Assembly: GCA_003509305.1 (NCBI GenBank)
Contig: DOMU01000081.1
Coordinates: forward strand, 2,288-8,982
Origin: Desulfobulbaceae bacterium
GTDB taxonomy: Bacteria > Desulfobacterota > Desulfobulbia > Desulfobulbales > Desulfocapsaceae
Direction of reading: 5' to 3'
DNA: 6,695 nucleotides
The notes below the pieces were generated by a model. The model worked only from the letters and a program-made list of their open reading frames with translations, searched no databases and was not told the DNA's origin. Of this stretch, positions 1 through 5,694 are shown one piece after another. The position numbers and the translations under genes were made by a program. Each line of letters starts with the position of its first letter. Within the stretch, counting starts at the first letter, position 1.

Positions 1-362
1 GTTTGCCGCACGCCGCCAAATATTTTCGTGAGCGATCGCGCCATCCAATTGAGGTCTTTACCGCCTCCGCTGAAAATGCCGGAAGAAAACTGATGCAGCA
101 GTTGGAAGTCGCCCGCCGGTTCTCCCGCGCCGCCCTGGGTCAGATAATAAATCAGTACGCCACGGCAGTTGATGCTGATTTTGCCGGCGCCGCCCAGATC
201 ATCGACGCCATGGCGGCCCAACCGGTAATTACGGCGCAAAAAGGAAATCCGCGCCGAATCGGCCTTGGTGTCGCTGAAACCGAGAGCCGCCGCCTTGCTG
301 AAATCGGCGGCGGGTAACAGCGTGATCAGATAGTCATAATTTTTCTCGTGACCGGTTTTCAT
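1..362 (-). CDS. DUF3786-like protein, 3' end cut off by the window edge
   Basis: This minus-strand frame stays open from the ATG at 362 to the window edge, giving about 120 residues with no stop. It begins MKTGHEKNYDYLITLLPA. Further in are the segments ISFLRRNYRLGR, ISINCRGVLIYYLTQGG and GDFQLLHQFSSGIFSGG. A short beta-rich block followed by an I/L-x-YYL-T/L stretch and a G-(D/E)-F/W-x-x-x-x-x-F block is what I remember of DUF3786, a family of unknown function; this is pattern memory, not a search. The frame also extends upstream to an ATG at 395, whose A is the last base of the rfbC TAA stop (TAATG), so translation may be coupled to rfbC. I prefer the start at 362 because the following residues look like the family's N-terminus, but neither start has a strong ribosome-binding site. 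The gene is probably co-transcribed with rfbC. I infer no role in rhamnose synthesis. Confidence 0.55.
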   Translation of the reverse strand, partial: MKTGHEKNYDYLITLLPAADFSKAAALGFSDTKADSARISFLRRNYRLGRHGVDDLGGAGKISINCRGVLIYYLTQGGAGEPAGDFQLLHQFSSGIFSGGGKDLNWMARSLTKIFGGVRQ

Positions 363-394
363 GATTTTTCCCGTGGATTGCCTGTCGGGCCTCA

Positions 395-943
395 TTATTC
401 GTAGACCGCCGCTTCACCCAATCGTTTGCCGCGCAGATCTTTTTCCGACAAAAGTGGGGTCAGGCCATCAAGCGGCCAGTCGATGCCAATGGCCGGGTCG
501 TTCCACAGCAGGCAGTGCTCATCTTCCGGATGGTAGTAGTCGGTGGTCTGGTAGAGGAAATCCGCCGTTTCTGACATGACGAAAAAGGCGTGGCCGAATC
601 CCTCCGGCACCCACAGTTGCCGCTTGTTGTCGGCGGAGAGGATTTCGCCGACCCAGCGGCCAAAGGTGGGCGATTTTTTGCGCAGATCGACGGCCACATC
701 AAAGACCATGCCATTCACCACCCGCACCAGTTTGCCCTGTGGGTGCTTCAATTGGTAATGAATACCGCGTAAAACCCCCTGGCTGGAACGGGAATGGTTT
801 GACTGCACGAAATTGAATTCGACGCCTGTCTTCTCCCGCCAGACGCGAAGGTTGAAGCTCTCCATAAAAAAGCCGCGCTGATCGCCGAAGACTTTCGGCT
901 CGATCAAAAGCACATCATCAATCAAGGTTTTTATCACTTGCAT
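395..943 (-). CDS. rfbC: dTDP-4-dehydrorhamnose 3,5-epimerase
   Basis: The 182-residue product is full length for RmlC/RfbC, a cytosolic cupin dimer that epimerises C3 and C5 of dTDP-4-keto-6-deoxy-glucose, the third step of dTDP-L-rhamnose synthesis. Visible signatures, in order: VFGDQRGFFMESFN (18-31), which contacts substrate; FVQSNHSRSSQGVLRGIHYQ (45-64) carrying the catalytic His62; the jelly-roll core KLVRVVNGMVFDVAVDLR (71-88); VPEGFGHAF (112-120); FLYQTTDYYHPEDE (129-142) with the likely acid Tyr131; and LLSEKD (165-170) ending in Asp170, the expected partner of His62. No key residue is missing. The start ATG at 943 has only a weak GAG-type ribosome-binding site about 7 bases upstream. 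Its stop overlaps a possible start of the next gene. The upstream neighbour is an unrelated membrane-anchored protein rather than rfbB, rfbA or rfbD, so the usual operon appears interrupted. Confidence 0.97.
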   Translation of the reverse strand: MQVIKTLIDDVLLIEPKVFGDQRGFFMESFNLRVWREKTGVEFNFVQSNHSRSSQGVLRGIHYQLKHPQGKLVRVVNGMVFDVAVDLRKKSPTFGRWVGEILSADNKRQLWVPEGFGHAFFVMSETADFLYQTTDYYHPEDEHCLLWNDPAIGIDWPLDGLTPLLSEKDLRGKRLGEAAVYE

Positions 944-988
944 GGGTTTTCTCGTTATTTCAAATCATGGTTTTGAGTTGGCGTTGAT

Positions 989-1060
989 TCAATCAGCCTT
1001 CACCAGCACGACAAAAGGTTTGAACTGTTCAGCCAGTTTCGGCCAAATTGGGTTCAATTT
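989..1060 (-). pseudogene. possible 3' remnant of a displaced gene
   Basis: Immediately after the stop of the membrane-anchored protein gene, another minus-strand frame encodes a protein-like C-terminus, WPKLAEQFKPFVVLVKAD, ending at a TGA at 989-991. Its composition (amphipathic helix, then a hydrophobic strand) looks more like a real protein end than chance out-of-frame translation. Further upstream in the same frame, inside the neighbouring gene, the translation becomes unprotein-like. One reading is that this is the last part of a gene that once preceded rfbC and was cut by the arriving accessory segment. I cannot name the parent. Chance is a serious alternative at this length. Confidence 0.2.
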
Positions 1061-1863
1061 GAATCGAATAGACCCCAAACAAAAGCTGCAAAGGTACCAA
1101 CGATGGTAATGCACGATATGAACGATATAATCCAGTGCTCTTTTACGCTCTCGGTTAAAGCCGCAGGGGTATAACCGTGCTGCTGGAACCAAGAGGAATT
1201 TGTTTTCAGGTTCTTATTCGATGCACGCTCCAATATGTTGGCCAAGTTGTCAACCTTGCGAAGTGTGGATTGATGCAATTTAACGAACTCTTTGTTCTCG
1301 AAAGCAGCGGCTTCCTCCTTCCCCGTCAAGAAATCTTTTAAGGTGATTTTATTCTTTTTGATCAGCGTTTCCAGCCGTGGGTGACCTATATACCCAATTC
1401 CATAAAGATCAATAAGTACTCTTGATAGATCAAATTTTCGATCCTCCACAATCTGTGTCGGTGTTCCACCGAGAACACGGAATCGATGTTCAATGGCTGC
1501 GAACCCATAGTTCACATCCCGCATATTCCAATGAATCCAATGGAAATGCTGATGAATCGTGACGAAAGCGAAGAAGCGTTCCAACATGGCCTTCTCTAGG
1601 CTGTCATACTGTTGATCTATGTCATTGAACGAAAGGCCTTGCTCTTCGGCGATTCGATGGATTGAAAATGAATCTGTCTGAGCAGATGACAGGTTCCGCA
1701 CGGCAATTGATGTAATTCGCGGTGTACGCCCGTCCGTCTTGTCGTAAAAGCTTTCGCAGGAATAATGAATGACCAGAGCGGTTGATGCCTGATCCAGCAG
1801 AATGTCCATCTTCTGAACGGTGGTCTTTCTCCGTTTGAGGCGTTGCAGTTCTCTGCCCATCAT
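1054..1863 (-). CDS. unknown protein with C-terminal membrane anchor
   Basis: I do not recognise this 269-residue protein. Residues 1-20 are basic (RLKRRK). Residues 29-58 (LVIHYSCESFYD, then PRITSIAVRN) look like two strands around a polar loop. Residues 104-121 carry the striking motif HQHFHWIHWNMRDVNYGF, followed by HR at 126-127. Residues 150-186 hold LIDLYGIGYIG and a KITLKDFLTGKEE block, and residues 195-212 (LHQSTLRKVDNLANILER) form a helix. Residues 243-265 (starting HWIISFISCITIVGTF) form one hydrophobic segment four residues from the end, suggesting a tail anchor with a cytosolic body. A start at 1863 is chosen because GGGAGAGGA (1872-1864) directly precedes ATGATG; the second ATG at 1860 has better spacing and may be the true start. 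A TTG at 1878 also extends the frame but lies upstream of that ribosome-binding site. The gene is visibly more AT-rich than rfbC, rfbB and prfC and lies beside a toxin-antitoxin remnant, so recent acquisition is likely. A defence or stress role is only a guess. Confidence 0.8.
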   Translation of the reverse strand: MMGRELQRLKRRKTTVQKMDILLDQASTALVIHYSCESFYDKTDGRTPRITSIAVRNLSSAQTDSFSIHRIAEEQGLSFNDIDQQYDSLEKAMLERFFAFVTIHQHFHWIHWNMRDVNYGFAAIEHRFRVLGGTPTQIVEDRKFDLSRVLIDLYGIGYIGHPRLETLIKKNKITLKDFLTGKEEAAAFENKEFVKLHQSTLRKVDNLANILERASNKNLKTNSSWFQQHGYTPAALTESVKEHWIISFISCITIVGTFAAFVWGLFDSN

Positions 1864-1899
1864 TCCTCTCCCTTTCAACTATTGATTTGGTATTGGGCT

Positions 1900-1983
1900 T
1901 TATGGCTTCTCCTTGGTGTTCGGCCCTACCGCCCGCAATCTGACTAGCGACAACTCCATTATCTCATACCAATCATCGACCAT
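1900..1983 (-). CDS. possible 27-codon open frame upstream of the membrane-anchored gene
   Basis: An ATG at 1983 opens a 27-codon frame beginning MVDDWYEIMELSLVRLRAVG and ending at TAA 36 bases before the larger gene's start. An AGCAGG sequence lies 8 bases upstream, a fair ribosome-binding site. The first half is acidic and could form an amphipathic helix; the second half is basic. I recognise no family. It could be a leader peptide, a small partner protein, the 5' remnant of a longer gene, or chance. Nothing in the sequence proves that it is translated. Confidence 0.25.
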   Translation of the reverse strand: MVDDWYEIMELSLVRLRAVGPNTKEKP

Positions 1984-1998
1984 AGCGCGAACCTGCTA

Positions 1999-2013
1999 AC
2001 ATGAAAGTCATGT
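1999..2013. promoter_or_regulatory. short perfect inverted repeat, possible operator
   Basis: ACATGA and TCATGT are perfect complements separated by AAG. The repeat lies 16 bases upstream of the ATG of the 27-codon frame, where a promoter or operator for the membrane-anchored gene would be expected. There is no T-run beside it, so it is not an obvious terminator. Six-base arms can arise by chance, so this is weakly supported. Confidence 0.25.
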
Positions 2014-2096
2014 GAAAAATACTGGCATTGTTCCGAGGAAACACAGAAAACATCAAACCCAATTCTCAACCCGCAGGCCGGGAACCCGGGCTTTGC

Positions 2097-2357
2097 CTAA
2101 TCGCTATAGTGTCCTTTGCAGGACAAGATTTCAAGGACACCGTCGTTAATACGGTAAACGAGGCGGTTGACATCATCAATGCGCCGACTCCAAAAGCCGC
2201 TGAACTCGCCCTTCTGCGGTTCTGGCTTGCCAATGCCGGTATAAGCGTTGCGTGCCGCGTCTTGCAGAAGCTGATTGATACGTTTGAGAGTCCTCTTATC
2301 TTGCGTCTGCTAATACAGATAATCTTCCCAGGCTTCCTCGAACCAGATGATTTTCAT
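2097..2357 (-). pseudogene. yoeB: YoeB-family mRNA interferase toxin broken by an amber codon
   Basis: Reading the minus strand from the ATG at 2357 gives MKIIWFEEAWEDYLY, then TAG, then QTQDKRTLKRINQLLQDAAR and on to a second TAG at 2097-2099: 86 codons, the usual YoeB length (about 84). YoeB/Txe toxins cut mRNA in the ribosomal A site. The family has Trp at position 16 (YLYWQ); here TGG has become TAG (2310-2312, C to T at 2311 on the plus strand). The expected catalytic residues all survive downstream in register: Glu46 in KPEP, Arg65 in VNRLVYR, and His83-Tyr84 in KGHYS. GFWSRRI (54-60) is also intact. Position 48, usually Leu in PEPLK, is Gln. Since nothing else is broken, the stop looks recent. 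Only a 15-residue peptide should be made unless the stop is suppressed. The start overlaps a TGA through ATGA, as is normal after an antitoxin gene. Confidence 0.92.
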
Positions 2358-2430
2358 GTGGACGGCTCAATAATGTCTTCCCAGGCTTCCTCGAACCAGA
2401 TGATTTTCATGTGGACGGCTCAATAATGTC
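2323..2430. repeat. 53-bp tandem duplication over the antitoxin/toxin junction
   Basis: Positions 2323-2377 and 2376-2430 are identical over 55 bases, with a two-base TC overlap, so the unit is 53 bp and is present twice with no mismatch. The unit holds the last codons of the antitoxin, the ATGA overlap and the first 12 codons of the toxin. Perfect identity suggests a young event. A 53-bp period changes the frame, but each copy carries its own toxin ATG, so the downstream copy still starts the long toxin frame. Confidence 0.97.
2354..2410 (-). other. 18-codon fused mini-frame made by the duplication
   Basis: The upstream copy of the toxin start (ATG at 2410, overlapping the antitoxin TGA as ATGA) runs through the toxin's first 12 residues and then into the duplicated antitoxin tail, giving MKIIWFEEAWEDIIEPST before TGA. 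That TGA again overlaps an ATG, the start of the longer toxin frame at 2357. Ribosomes coupled from the antitoxin would therefore pass through this short frame before they could reinitiate on the toxin. It has no expected function of its own. Confidence 0.8.
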
Positions 2431-2673
2431 GTGTTCCACCCCTTTGCCGCTGTTGAGCGCGGCCACGCCACGGCGAAGGTGGGCAAGGTTGCTGTCACTG
2501 AAAAACGGATCGGATACCGTGGTAACTTCAAAAGGCAGGCGCTTTTCGCGCAGAACGGCACGGGCGAACATATTAAACGCCACCGTTGAGTTCATGCCTA
2601 CTTCGGCGCAAAAATCATCCAATGCTTTTTTCACTTCGGAATCCATCCGGACACTGAACGTTGTTTGAGCCAT
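2407..2673 (-). CDS. RelB/DinJ-family antitoxin
   Basis: The 88-residue product is a typical RelB/DinJ antitoxin: an N-terminal ribbon-helix-helix DNA-binding domain with strand TTFSVRMD (4-11), helix VKKALDDFCAEVGM and helix STVAFNMFARAVLREKRLPF (29-48), then a C-terminal toxin-binding tail with NLAHLRRGVAALNSGKGVEH. Such antitoxins bind and neutralise a toxin encoded just downstream and repress their own promoter as a complex. The start at 2673 is fixed by a perfect AGGAGG seven bases upstream. Its stop overlaps a YoeB-family start through ATGA, and DinJ-type antitoxins paired with YoeB-type toxins are known. The gene looks intact although its toxin is broken, so it is now an orphan antitoxin. 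A perfect 12-bp inverted repeat about 64 bases upstream is a candidate autoregulatory site. Confidence 0.93.
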   Translation of the reverse strand: MAQTTFSVRMDSEVKKALDDFCAEVGMNSTVAFNMFARAVLREKRLPFEVTTVSDPFFSDSNLAHLRRGVAALNSGKGVEHDIIEPST

Positions 2674-2736
2674 AATAGAACCTCCTCATCATTACTACTA
2701 AGCCGCTATTCTTGAGTTGGATTTTGCCAAAATAAA

Positions 2737-2768
2737 ACCTTATAGGTTGCAATGGTAACCTATAAGGT
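2737..2768. promoter_or_regulatory. 12-bp perfect inverted repeat, candidate operator of the toxin-antitoxin operon
   Basis: ACCTTATAGGTT and AACCTATAAGGT are perfect inverted copies with an 8-base spacer. Each arm is itself nearly palindromic, a shape suited to two ribbon-helix-helix dimers. The site lies 64-95 bases upstream of the antitoxin start, where its promoter should be. On the minus strand, TTACCA in the spacer and TATTTT 18 bases further could be -35 and -10 boxes, which would place one arm between them. The boxes are weak. There is no clean T-run after the repeat in the direction of rfbB transcription, although the few Ts in TTTTATTTT on the minus strand leave a terminator for rfbB as an alternative. 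Confidence 0.6.
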
Positions 2769-2823
2769 GCGATATGGCAAGATGCGGCAACCACGCCTCT
2801 TACGACTGGAGAATCGGCTGGCA

Positions 2824-3900
2824 TCAGGCCAGCGCCTGGCCGTACATCTCCGCATAATATTTCTGGTACGAGCCATCGACCACGGCGTTGACCCAGGCGC
2901 TGTTGGCCAGATACCAGTCGATGGTGGCCGCGATGCCTTTTTCAAAAGTCATCTCGGGCCGCCAGCCCAGTTCGCCAGCAATCTTCGTGGCGTCAATGGC
3001 ATAGCGGCGGTCGTGGCCGAGCCGGTCTTTGACGAAGGTGATCAGCTCGTGGCGTGGGCGACCGCCGGGCAACAGGCCGCGCTTCTCGTCAAGAATATCA
3101 CAGATGGTGGTAACCACTTCGATGTTTTCTTTTTCGTTGTGGCCGCCGATGTTGTAGCTGCCGCCATTTTTCCCTTGTTCGATAACGAGCAGAATCGCCC
3201 GGCAGTGGTCTTCGACATGCAGCCAGTCGCGGATATTTTTACCGTCGCCATACACCGGCAGCGGTTTGCCATGCAGGGCGTTGTTGAAGGTGAGCGGGAT
3301 CAGCTTTTCCGGGAATTGGTACGGACCGTAATTGTTCGAGCAGTTGGTAATGCGCACCGGCAAACCGTAGGTATGAAAATAGGCGCGGGCCAGATGGTCG
3401 GACGAAGCCTTCGAGGCCGAGTAGGGCGAGCGTGGCGAGTAGGCGGTGGTTTCGGTAAAATAGCCGCTGTCGCCAAGCGAGCCATAGACCTCGTCGGTGG
3501 AAACGTGGAGAAAACAGGGCGGATTCCCTTGCCAGGCATCACCCTGCCACAACGCGCGCGCCGCTTCCAGAAGGCTGAAGGTGCCGACAATATTGGTTTC
3601 GATGAAGGCGGTCGGCCCGGTGATTGAACGGTCAACGTGCGATTCGGCGGCGAAATGGGCGACGGTATCGACCTTTTCTTCATGAAACAGGCGCCACATG
3701 GCCTCGCCGTGACATATATCGTCGTGGACGAAGCGGTAATTATGGCCTTCTTCAATGCCGTCGAGGTTGTGCGGATTACCGGCGTAGGTCAGCTTATCGA
3801 CGTTGACGATGCGCCAATCGGGGCGTTCGGCATGGATGAGGCGGACAAAGTTGGCGCCGATGAAGCCGCAGCCACCGGTAACGAGGATGGTTCGTGTCAT
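2824..3900 (-). CDS. rfbB: dTDP-glucose 4,6-dehydratase
   Basis: The 358-residue product is a full-length member of the extended short-chain dehydrogenase family and converts dTDP-glucose to dTDP-4-keto-6-deoxyglucose with a tightly bound NAD+, step two of dTDP-L-rhamnose synthesis. Motifs: the NAD-binding loop [11 protein letters not shown] (8-18); Asp35 followed by KLTYAGN (36-42); [12 protein letters not shown] (82-93); the active-site triad region STDEVYG (134-140) with Thr135, Asp136 and Glu137; YSASK (160-164) with catalytic Tyr160 and Lys164; [17 protein letters not shown] around 190-206; and [17 protein letters not shown], the sugar-nucleotide-binding stretch. All catalytic residues are present. 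The start ATG at 3900 has only a poor GGAA ribosome-binding site. It diverges from prfC across a 152-base gap. Downstream on the same strand comes an accessory stretch instead of rfbD, rfbA or rfbC, so the rhamnose operon seems split. Confidence 0.98.
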   Translation of the reverse strand: MTRTILVTGGCGFIGANFVRLIHAERPDWRIVNVDKLTYAGNPHNLDGIEEGHNYRFVHDDICHGEAMWRLFHEEKVDTVAHFAAESHVDRSITGPTAFIETNIVGTFSLLEAARALWQGDAWQGNPPCFLHVSTDEVYGSLGDSGYFTETTAYSPRSPYSASKASSDHLARAYFHTYGLPVRITNCSNNYGPYQFPEKLIPLTFNNALHGKPLPVYGDGKNIRDWLHVEDHCRAILLVIEQGKNGGSYNIGGHNEKENIEVVTTICDILDEKRGLLPGGRPRHELITFVKDRLGHDRRYAIDATKIAGELGWRPEMTFEKGIAATIDWYLANSAWVNAVVDGSYQKYYAEMYGQALA

Positions 3901-3979
3901 AATGTTTGCATTCCGTAAAAAAAATCATATGGTAGACGGCTTCGCCAAAATCAGGATGCCTCGCCTCCTTAGGGTTTGC

Positions 3980-4009
3980 CCGACAGGCTTGCCCCGAAAG
4001 GCTTATACT
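3980..4009 (+). promoter_or_regulatory. candidate sigma-70 promoter of prfC
   Basis: In the rfbB/prfC divergent gap, CCGACA (3980-3985) and TATACT (4004-4009) are spaced by 18 bases, with the -10 box five of six to consensus and the -35 box four of six. It would give a 5' leader of roughly 35 bases to the ATG at 4053. No comparable promoter for rfbB stands out on the other strand. Confidence 0.4.
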
Positions 4010-4052
4010 GTATCTGTTTTCCCCAAGCAATTCTTTAGCAATTTCCTAGAAA

Positions 4053-5639
4053 ATGACGACTCAGATTGAACAAGAAATAGCCCGCCGCCGCACTTTCGGT
4101 ATTATCAGCCACCCGGACGCCGGCAAAACCACCTTGACGGAAAAACTGCTGCTTTTCGGCGGCGCCATCAACATGGCCGGGGCGGTGAAATCGCGCAAGG
4201 CCCAGCGCCATGCCACCAGCGACTGGATGGCCATCGAACAGGAACGCGGCATTTCCGTGACCACTTCGGTGATGAAATTCACCTACCAGGACCACGAAAT
4301 CAATTTACTCGACACGCCCGGCCATCAGGATTTTTCCGAAGATACCTACCGCGTTCTCACCGCCGTCGATTCGGCGATTATGGTCATTGACAGCGCCAAG
4401 GGCGTCGAGGCGCAGACGGAAAAGCTGATGGAAGTCTGCCGGATGCGTAACACGCCGATCATCACCTTCATCAATAAGTTAGACCGCGAGGGTCTGCCGC
4501 CTTTGGATTTGCTGTCGGAAATCGAGGATAAATTGCAGATTGAATGTGCGCCTTTGTCGTGGCCGATTGGCATGGGCAAGAATTTCCGGGGCGTATGGAA
4601 TCTGCGGAAAGGTGGCCTGCATCTGTTCAAGGCCGGTGGTGAGACGCGGGAAACCGGCGGCGTCACCATTGAAACGCCGGACGACCGGCGTCTCGATGAA
4701 TTTCTCGGGCGACAGGCCCAGGATCTGCGCGACGATTTGGAACTGCTTTCCGGCGCCGCCAATCCGTTTCAGTATGAGGAATACCTGAAGGCTAGCCAGT
4801 CGCCGGTTTTTTTCGGCAGCGCCATCAACAATTTCGGCGTGCGGGAGATGCTCGACACTTTTGTTGAAATGGCGCCGCCGCCCGGCCCGCGCCAGACGCA
4901 AAGTCGCCTGGTGTCTCCGGGTGAACAACAGTTTTCCGGCTTCGTGTTCAAAATTCAGGCCAATATGGATCCGGCGCACCGCGACCGCATCGCCTTTTTC
5001 CGCATCTGTTCCGGGCGCTTCCAGCGCGGCATGAAGGTGCGGCACCACCGGCTGGAAAAGGATATCGCTCTGAACAACGCCACCATTTTTATGGCCCAGG
5101 AGCGGGCGAACGTCGATGAGGCCTGGCCTGGCGATATCATCGGCCTGCATAACCACGGCACGATCAAAATCGGTGATACCTTCTCGGAAAAAGAGCCGCT
5201 GAAATTCATCGGTATTCCCAATTTCGCGCCGGAGCATTTCCGTCGCGTATTGCTGAAAAACCCGTTGAAGCTCAAACAGTTGCAGAAGGGCTTGACGCAA
5301 CTGGCCGAGGAAGGGGCGATCCAGGTCTTCCGCCCGAAGATCGGCGCCGACTACATCATGGGCGCCGTCGGTGTGCTGCAATTTGAAGTGACCATGGCGC
5401 GGCTGAAAAACGAATACGGCGTCGATGCCATCTACGAGCCGGTCAACTATCAGGCCGCCCGCTGGATTCACTGTGACGACAAGAAAAAGCTGGCGGAATT
5501 CGAGCGTAAAAACGAGGGCGCTCTGGCCACTGATTCGGAAGGATTTCTTACCTATCTCGCGGAAAGTGACTGGATGATGAAATTCTTCATTGAAAAATGG
5601 CCTTGGATTGAGTTCCGCAAGACCAGGGAGATTGTGTGA
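4053..5639 (+). CDS. prfC: peptide chain release factor 3 (RF3)
   Basis: The 528-residue product matches the normal RF3 length. RF3 is a translational GTPase that removes RF1 or RF2 from the ribosome after peptide release. The G domain is complete: G1 HPDAGKTT (20-27), the RF3-typical [16 protein letters not shown] (44-59), G2 GISVT (66-70), G3 DTPGH (87-91) and G4 NKLD (141-144). The RF3-type insert KNFRGVWNL and later [21 protein letters not shown] (domain II) and GVLQFEV (domain III) follow, which separates it from EF-G (too short) and from LepA or TypA (different motifs). The ATG at 4053 gives the family's usual N-terminus, although its ribosome-binding site is poor. It is probably expressed alone from the promoter in the divergent gap. 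The next gene lies 55 bases downstream with its own strong ribosome-binding site. No key residue is missing. Confidence 0.98.
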   Translation: MTTQIEQEIARRRTFGIISHPDAGKTTLTEKLLLFGGAINMAGAVKSRKAQRHATSDWMAIEQERGISVTTSVMKFTYQDHEINLLDTPGHQDFSEDTYRVLTAVDSAIMVIDSAKGVEAQTEKLMEVCRMRNTPIITFINKLDREGLPPLDLLSEIEDKLQIECAPLSWPIGMGKNFRGVWNLRKGGLHLFKAGGETRETGGVTIETPDDRRLDEFLGRQAQDLRDDLELLSGAANPFQYEEYLKASQSPVFFGSAINNFGVREMLDTFVEMAPPPGPRQTQSRLVSPGEQQFSGFVFKIQANMDPAHRDRIAFFRICSGRFQRGMKVRHHRLEKDIALNNATIFMAQERANVDEAWPGDIIGLHNHGTIKIGDTFSEKEPLKFIGIPNFAPEHFRRVLLKNPLKLKQLQKGLTQLAEEGAIQVFRPKIGADYIMGAVGVLQFEVTMARLKNEYGVDAIYEPVNYQAARWIHCDDKKKLAEFERKNEGALATDSEGFLTYLAESDWMMKFFIEKWPWIEFRKTREIV

Positions 5640-5694
5640 AGATGTGTCTGGCGATCGAACTCCCCAAAACGTAAATTTTTTATCAGGAGTCGGT

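Larger units (their letters stand above)
1879..2096. other. 218-base gap between toxin remnant and membrane-anchored gene
   Basis: Apart from the possible 27-codon frame and the ACATGA/TCATGT palindrome, I see no protein-coding gene here on either strand. Any promoter of the membrane-anchored gene should lie in this gap, but I cannot point to a convincing -35/-10 pair. Just downstream of the toxin remnant is a GC-rich patch (about 2072-2096, containing GCCGGGAACCCGGGC) that can fold into a tight stem of 4-5 pairs without a following T-run, so I do not call it a terminator. Confidence 0.5.

Noticed and set aside
2060..2100. Possible integron cassette recombination site after the toxin remnant
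   Set aside because: Toxin-antitoxin cassettes are common in integrons, but I find no paired attC core sequences here; the GC-rich patch forms only a short stem.
2028..2426. 132-codon plus-strand open frame over the toxin region
   Set aside because: It is antisense to the yoeB remnant; its C-terminal part merely repeats because of the 53-bp duplication, and it matches no family I know.
2817..2833. GCTGGC/GCCAGC hairpin at the rfbB stop
   Set aside because: Only six pairs, it overlaps the coding end, and no T-run follows in either direction, so it is not supported as a terminator.
2752..3627. 291-codon plus-strand open frame across rfbB
   Set aside because: It is the mirror of rfbB codons; all family motifs are on the minus strand.
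3899..3911. Four-codon frame overlapping the rfbB start as ATGA
   Set aside because: ATG CAA ACA TTA TGA has no ribosome-binding site and is too short to separate from chance.
3978..4004. Imperfect direct repeat around AGGCTT upstream of prfC
   Set aside because: About 13 bases with mismatches; it overlaps the promoter candidate and gives no independent sign of a regulator or a mobile element.
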